Shown here in pieces: positions 5,900 to 8,886 of a stretch of DNA of 8,886 bases. How positions within the stretch are numbered: position 1 is the stretch's first letter; every line of letters begins with the position of its first letter. Location: the NCBI GenBank assembly GCA_025453475.1, contig JALOQH010000017.1:1-8886 (forward strand), given 5' to 3'. Source of the DNA: an archaeon (GTDB taxonomy: Archaea; Nanobdellota; Nanobdellia; Pacearchaeales; GW2011-AR1). The position numbers and the translations under genes were made by a program. The notes beneath the pieces were generated by a model that was given only the letters and a program-made list of their open reading frames with translations, had not been told where the DNA came from and did not search any database.

Positions 5900-6796
5900 T
5901 TATCTGTTGCCTTTGGCTCTCTTTCTCATTGCAGCATAATCAATCATCCTGTCAAGAGTGGCAGACATCTTTCCTGCGATATAACTATAAAATGCAGATT
6001 CATCCGGATGCCCAACCTCATTTGAGCCTGTCCTCTCTCTCCAGGCATGCAATGCCTTTTCGATTCTATCGTAATAATCATGTCTTTCTCCTGCGTAAAT
6101 GATGGGGGCAGGCATTCCATTCTGTTTTAATATCAAATTCTGCAGTGTTCTGGCTGTCCTGCCGTTGCCATCCGAAAATGGATGGATTCTCAGGATATGG
6201 AAATGGGCGCATATTGCATTATCTATAACATCCATTCTTCTCCTGGAGCCCATGCGTTCATTGAGCGTTTCAAGAAATCTATCCATATCAAGAGGGATCT
6301 TGTCCGGAGCAGTCCTTGTGTATCTCGAACCGCTTACAGTTACCGAATGATTCCTGTAAAGTGCAAGATTTTCCCCGCTGTTTTCATCAAAAACAAATTC
6401 CTTGTTAAGAACAAAGTTCATAGGATCAACTTTATATGCCAAAGCTCTTACGAAATCCGCATCAATTATCTGGGGGTCATTATCCTCAATTCTCCTTGCG
6501 AGAGTGCCTATTCCCCAGGCATATGCTCCTTCCAGCTGCCTTATCAGCTTCTTTACACTGGGTCTTCTGGCAAAGCGCAACCTCCCGTGCTTTATCAATT
6601 CGTCCTCTTCATCTGTCTCTATCTTCGCAGAATGTGTGTTTGCTTCATGCTCAATATAGGTCTCATATGAATTTGCAAGAGGCCCCCTGTAAAAATCATA
6701 GCCTTCTCTCTTCAAAATTTCCAGTTTTGCGATTATTTCTTCCTTTATTCTGGAGGAAGTCAGTGATATGCAATCGTGTCTTCTTTCTTTGCTCAT
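5900..6796 (-). CDS. Fic-family AMPylase with N-terminal auto-inhibitory motif
   Basis: Fic proteins transfer AMP (or another nucleotide part) to Ser, Thr or Tyr hydroxyls of target proteins. The active-site loop is intact: HPFSDGNGRTAR at 205-216, with catalytic H205, the Mg-binding D209, and N211 and R213 for the phosphates. The target-binding flap precedes it (YRNHSVTVSGSRYTRTAPD, 147-165). Near the N-terminus ANTHSAKIET (52-61) fits the inhibitory helix SxxxE(G/N) of class II Fic, with E60 in the blocking position and Thr61 in place of Gly/Asn. The protein should thus be self-inhibited without a separate antitoxin. The 298 residues are normal for stand-alone class II Fic. The ATG at 6796 lies about 26 bases from the TATA centre with no Shine-Dalgarno sequence, so the message is probably leaderless. 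The target is unknown; gatE follows 31 bases on. Confidence 0.92.
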   Translation of the reverse strand: MSKERRHDCISLTSSRIKEEIIAKLEILKREGYDFYRGPLANSYETYIEHEANTHSAKIETDEEDELIKHGRLRFARRPSVKKLIRQLEGAYAWGIGTLARRIEDNDPQIIDADFVRALAYKVDPMNFVLNKEFVFDENSGENLALYRNHSVTVSGSRYTRTAPDKIPLDMDRFLETLNERMGSRRRMDVIDNAICAHFHILRIHPFSDGNGRTARTLQNLILKQNGMPAPIIYAGERHDYYDRIEKALHAWRERTGSNEVGHPDESAFYSYIAGKMSATLDRMIDYAAMRKRAKGNR

Positions 6797-6820
6797 TGGG
6801 AATATGCCAGCAGAAATTTA

Positions 6821-6846
6821 TATATAAACCTTTCTATTTTGTAACC
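6821..6846 (-). promoter_or_regulatory. Strong archaeal promoter of the Fic gene
   Basis: The minus strand has TTTATATATAAA beginning at 6828, preceded by a purine-rich GAAAGG BRE (6834-6829). About 26 bases separate the middle of the TATA stretch from the ATG at 6796, which predicts a leaderless transcript. The flank (ACAAAATA, 6842-6835) matches the promoter of the 235-residue gene at 1021-1045 with two mismatches and one extra base over about 25 bp. Confidence 0.65.
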
Positions 6847-6860
6847 ACTAATTAGTTACA
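6840..6860. promoter_or_regulatory. Inverted repeat upstream of the Fic promoter
   Basis: TGTAAC (6840-6845) and GTTACA (6855-6860) form a perfect 6-bp inverted repeat with a nine-base spacer. It lies directly upstream of the BRE/TATA of the Fic gene and just after the stop codon of the 101-residue gene. A dimeric winged-helix or ribbon-helix-helix regulator could bind such a site. With arms this short, chance in AT-rich DNA cannot be excluded. Confidence 0.35.
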
Positions 6861-6863
6861 CTA

Positions 6864-7169
6864 TTAGAACTCGATTTTCTCGCCCCGCTCATTTGCATAA
6901 ATCAGCTTGCTGTAATCCCTGAAAGCGCTTTTTATCCTTGGAAAAGCCTTTTCCGGAAAATGGTGCGAGAACCTTAATTCTGTCTCTCTCTTCTTATCAA
7001 TCAGTTTCTTCAACAATCCAATTCCCTCCCCAAGCTCTCCACAAGGAGTCCTGCCTCCGCCGAGAATAGGCGAATCATCAACATAATATGTTCCTGCAAG
7101 AGGATTTTCCTCCAGCTCTTTCTGAGTTACAAGCAGTCTGTGACAGACAAAATAAAATATTCTCGCCAT
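6864..7169 (-). CDS. Unrecognised 101-aa protein
   Basis: This is a soluble, basic protein with no membrane segment and two cysteines (9 and 43). Its most distinctive part is a glycine-rich turn region at about residues 27-50 (TYYVDDSPILGGGRTPCGE then LGEGIGLLKKL), followed by a charged C-terminal half (FPRIKSAFRDYSKLIYANE). The start ATG at 7169 sits 26 bases from a CTTAAATAG box, so a leaderless message is likely; no Shine-Dalgarno site is seen. It lies 67 bases before Fic, which has its own promoter. It could be an independent gene or a partner of Fic; class II Fic needs no antitoxin, so I do not call it one. I recognise no family. Confidence 0.7.
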   Translation of the reverse strand: MARIFYFVCHRLLVTQKELEENPLAGTYYVDDSPILGGGRTPCGELGEGIGLLKKLIDKKRETELRFSHHFPEKAFPRIKSAFRDYSKLIYANERGEKIEF

Positions 7170-7190
7170 TTTAATTTCAGCAGATTCGGG

Positions 7191-7199
7191 CTATTTAAG
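7191..7199 (-). promoter_or_regulatory. TATA box of the 101-aa gene
   Basis: CTTAAATAG on the minus strand is centred 26 bases before the ATG at 7169. That is the spacing expected between an archaeal TATA box and a start codon that is also the transcription start. Confidence 0.45.
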
Positions 7200-7227
7200 A
7201 ATTATTGTAACGCTATAAAACCGAGAA

Positions 7228-8886
7228 TTACTTCTTTTTCCTCTTAATTTTCCTTCCGACAGCTTTTCTTCTTACTTTAACTCTCTTTGCGGTGCTTTTC
7301 TTGCTTCTGCTGCGCAGTTCTACAATAAGAGCTATAACTGCAAAGATAATTGCAACCGCAACAAGAAGAATGCCTGTTGTCTTTTCCTCTGTTGTAGCTG
7401 TAGAAGAGAAAATCGATGGCTTCTCTGCCTCAACAACAGGCGTTTCATTGCTCGGCGTCTCCACCGCAGCTTTCTCAACAACAGGCGTTATCCTCAAATC
7501 AGCCAAATCTCCAATTATTCCGAGCAGTTCAACCAAAACATCAGCTTTCCCATCGCCGTTTACATCAACCTCTTTCTTGTCTCCAACCTTCAATGTAACT
7601 TTTATCGGCTCGCTTGAAATCAGAACAGTTACTTCCTGTATTCCATCAGCCCTTATGCTGGTAATCTTAAGAGTATGAACTCCGCCAGCAACATTGAATT
7701 TGAATTGGCTGTTTACAGCTGCCTGCTTCTGGAATCCTGCTTCAAATATCTCATCTTTGAGTATAATAACTACCGGGCCATGCCCGCCTCCGCCGCCTCC
7801 GCATCCATTGTCAATTGTGCCGTCGCAGTCATCGTCAATGCTGTTTCCGCAGACTTCCCCGACAGAAGTTATCTCGCCAATGCAAGTGCCCCATGTTCCA
7901 GCAGAACATGTTTGTGTTCCGCCCTGGCATCTTCCCCTGTCTTTTGTGCCAGAGGGTCCAGAGTAGCATGTCTGACTCAGATTTTCATCTGTGCTCGCAT
8001 CACAATCATCGTCTTTGTTGTTGCAATCCTCATCAACAGGCAATCCAGGCGTGCATGTTACATTCAAACAGCTCACGCACGAATCAGCAATGCTGTCCGC
8101 GCACTCTCCAACACCGCATGAAGCCGGAGTTAATGCTCCAGAATCATCGCACTCTTCTTCACCATTAATTATTCCGTCTCCGCAGCTTTGATTTGCAACG
8201 CATGTTCCAAAACCAGAGCATTCGCTATTGCAGATTCTCATTCCAGTATATCCGCCGATTGTGCAAGGCTCCATGTCCCCATCGCAAACCTCATCGCCGT
8301 TTATAATCTCATCACCGCAATATTCTGTATATTCGCAATAGGACAAATCCCAACCGCAAAGTTCATCGCATTCTTCATAACCGTTATAACCGTGTTCAGA
8401 ATCAACACAAGCCCTTGTATCCCCATCGCATTGTTCATAGCCGTTTATAATATCATCTCCGCAGGACTCATAAGGATAACATGTATCCCATTCGTTACAC
8501 TCACTATTGCACGTCTGTTCGCCATTGTATCCATGCTCAGGGTCAACACATGACTGCGAGTCACCATACTCACAGATTTCAGGTCCGTTTATCGCAAAAT
8601 CCCCGCAATATTCATCTGAATCACACTCGCCAAACCCATCGCAGTATTCCGTGCATTCTTCCCATCCATCATAACCATCCTCTGTCGTGCAAGGATTTGA
8701 ATCTCCATCACAATTCTCAGGTCCATTTATCATACCGTCACCGCAATATTCATCGGAACTGCATTCATCGTATCCCGAACAGTCAGGAATGCATGTCTGC
8801 GTCCCGTCATATCCATCCCAGTCTAAACAAGCCCGTGAGTCTCCATCACATTCCTCGTTATAATATACCTCTTCACCGCATCCGCC
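7228..8886 (-). CDS. Cys-rich repeat surface protein with C-terminal membrane anchor, N-terminus cut by the window edge
   Basis: The frame is open to the window edge, giving at least 552 residues; the start and any signal peptide lie outside. The ATG at 8733 falls inside a repeat and is not the start. Five Cys-rich repeats and a sixth divergent one lead into two MopE-like segments (DEDCNNKDDDCDASTDE and CGNSIDDDCDGTIDNGC, about residues 286-362) and a six-glycine linker. A beta-rich domain follows, with DVNGDGKAD near residue 441 as a calcium-type loop. After a Thr/Glu/Pro-rich stretch come a transmembrane helix (about 505-523) and a 28-residue Arg/Lys-rich tail. About 46 cysteines lie in the outer part and none after residue 362. 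This is a type I surface protein held together by disulfides and probably calcium. Its role (adhesion, cell envelope, host contact) is not shown by sequence. Confidence 0.9.
   Translation of the reverse strand, partial: GGCGEEVYYNEECDGDSRACLDWDGYDGTQTCIPDCSGYDECSSDEYCGDGMINGPENCDGDSNPCTTEDGYDGWEECTEYCDGFGECDSDEYCGDFAINGPEICEYGDSQSCVDPEHGYNGEQTCNSECNEWDTCYPYESCGDDIINGYEQCDGDTRACVDSEHGYNGYEECDELCGWDLSYCEYTEYCGDEIINGDEVCDGDMEPCTIGGYTGMRICNSECSGFGTCVANQSCGDGIINGEEECDDSGALTPASCGVGECADSIADSCVSCLNVTCTPGLPVDEDCNNKDDDCDASTDENLSQTCYSGPSGTKDRGRCQGGTQTCSAGTWGTCIGEITSVGEVCGNSIDDDCDGTIDNGCGGGGGGHGPVVIILKDEIFEAGFQKQAAVNSQFKFNVAGGVHTLKITSIRADGIQEVTVLISSEPIKVTLKVGDKKEVDVNGDGKADVLVELLGIIGDLADLRITPVVEKAAVETPSNETPVVEAEKPSIFSSTATTEEKTTGILLVAVAIIFAVIALIVELRSRSKKSTAKRVKVRRKAVGRKIKRKKK
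8185..8880 (-). repeat. Tandem coding repeat array, five clear units of 45-48 codons
   Basis: Units begin at 8880, 8745, 8607, 8463 and 8319 and follow CGDxxINGxExCDGDxxxC, then GYxGxxxC, CxxxC and a final C, so six cysteines per unit. Unit lengths are 45, 46, 48, 48 and 45 residues. A sixth unit from 8184 starts CGDGIINGEEECDDSG and then diverges. The unit resembles the Cys-rich repeat known from myxobacterial surface proteins (CGdg.i..gEeCDdG). The array may continue past the right edge. The outermost unit has lost the ING core (CGEEVYYNEECDGD). Confidence 0.85.

Noticed and set aside
6182..6670. Plus-strand open frame of 162 codons and its overlapping neighbours (6099-6855)
   Set aside because: It lies opposite the Fic gene, whose catalytic motifs are intact. 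Its translation looks like low-complexity antisense sequence and no promoter or Shine-Dalgarno site supports it.
7675..8553. Several plus-strand frames opposite the surface protein
   Set aside because: They mirror the biased codon content of the Cys/Asp-rich repeats; the minus-strand protein has clear domains, a membrane helix and a stop.
8185..8880. CRISPR array suggested by regular repeats on the right side
   Set aside because: The period is 135-144 bp, the repeats are coding and diverged with conserved cysteines, and there are no short identical repeats with unique spacers.
1..8886. tRNA, rRNA or insertion-sequence features
   Set aside because: No gap exceeds about 130 bases. By eye I saw no tRNA cloverleaf, transposase motif or terminal inverted repeats, but a covariance-model search was not possible.

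Overview
This window looks archaeal, most likely from a small-genome DPANN-type lineage (Woesearchaeota/Pacearchaeota-like). Supporting signs are a GatE-type tRNA amidotransferase subunit (an Archaea-only family), an archaeal AspRS, TATA-box/BRE-like elements instead of bacterial -35/-10 boxes, several genes that appear leaderless, and a Cys-rich surface protein of a kind common in DPANN genomes. The lineage is inferred from gene content; no rRNA is present. Every supported gene lies on the minus strand, so transcription runs from the right edge to the left edge. The longest stretch without a gene is about 130 bases.

Right part (8886-7228): the C-terminal 552 residues of a large secreted, membrane-anchored protein. 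It has five clear tandem Cys-rich repeats and a sixth divergent one, two MopE-like Asp/Cys segments, a glycine linker, a beta-rich domain with a calcium-type DxNxDG loop, one transmembrane helix and a very basic tail. Next come an unrecognised 101-residue gene (7169-6864) and a Fic-domain AMPylase with its N-terminal auto-inhibitory glutamate intact (6796-5900). The Fic gene has a strong TATA box, an apparently leaderless start and a nearby inverted repeat.

Middle (5868-1811): a closely spaced run with gaps of 14-37 bases: gatE, a 138-residue single-pass membrane protein with four extracytoplasmic cysteines, aspS, and a PHP-domain phosphoesterase, ending at a 9-bp perfect hairpin. GatE here has 482 residues and appears to lack the whole AspRS-like (GAD) insertion domain. 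AspRS carries His24 and Pro79, the residue pair known from non-discriminating enzymes, so it should charge both tRNA-Asp and tRNA-Asn with Asp. Beyond the hairpin are an 80-residue GatC-like protein and an overlapping 135-residue unknown. GatE, non-discriminating AspRS and the GatC-like protein together outline the indirect, tRNA-dependent route to Gln-tRNA and Asn-tRNA.

Left part (983-1): an apparent three-gene operon of unrecognised genes (235 aa, 65 aa and a partial one) joined by 4- and 8-base overlaps. It is driven by a TATA promoter whose 25-bp core and upstream flank nearly match the Fic promoter. This operon and its promoter link to Fic are the most plausible site of something undescribed, but no function can be assigned from sequence alone.
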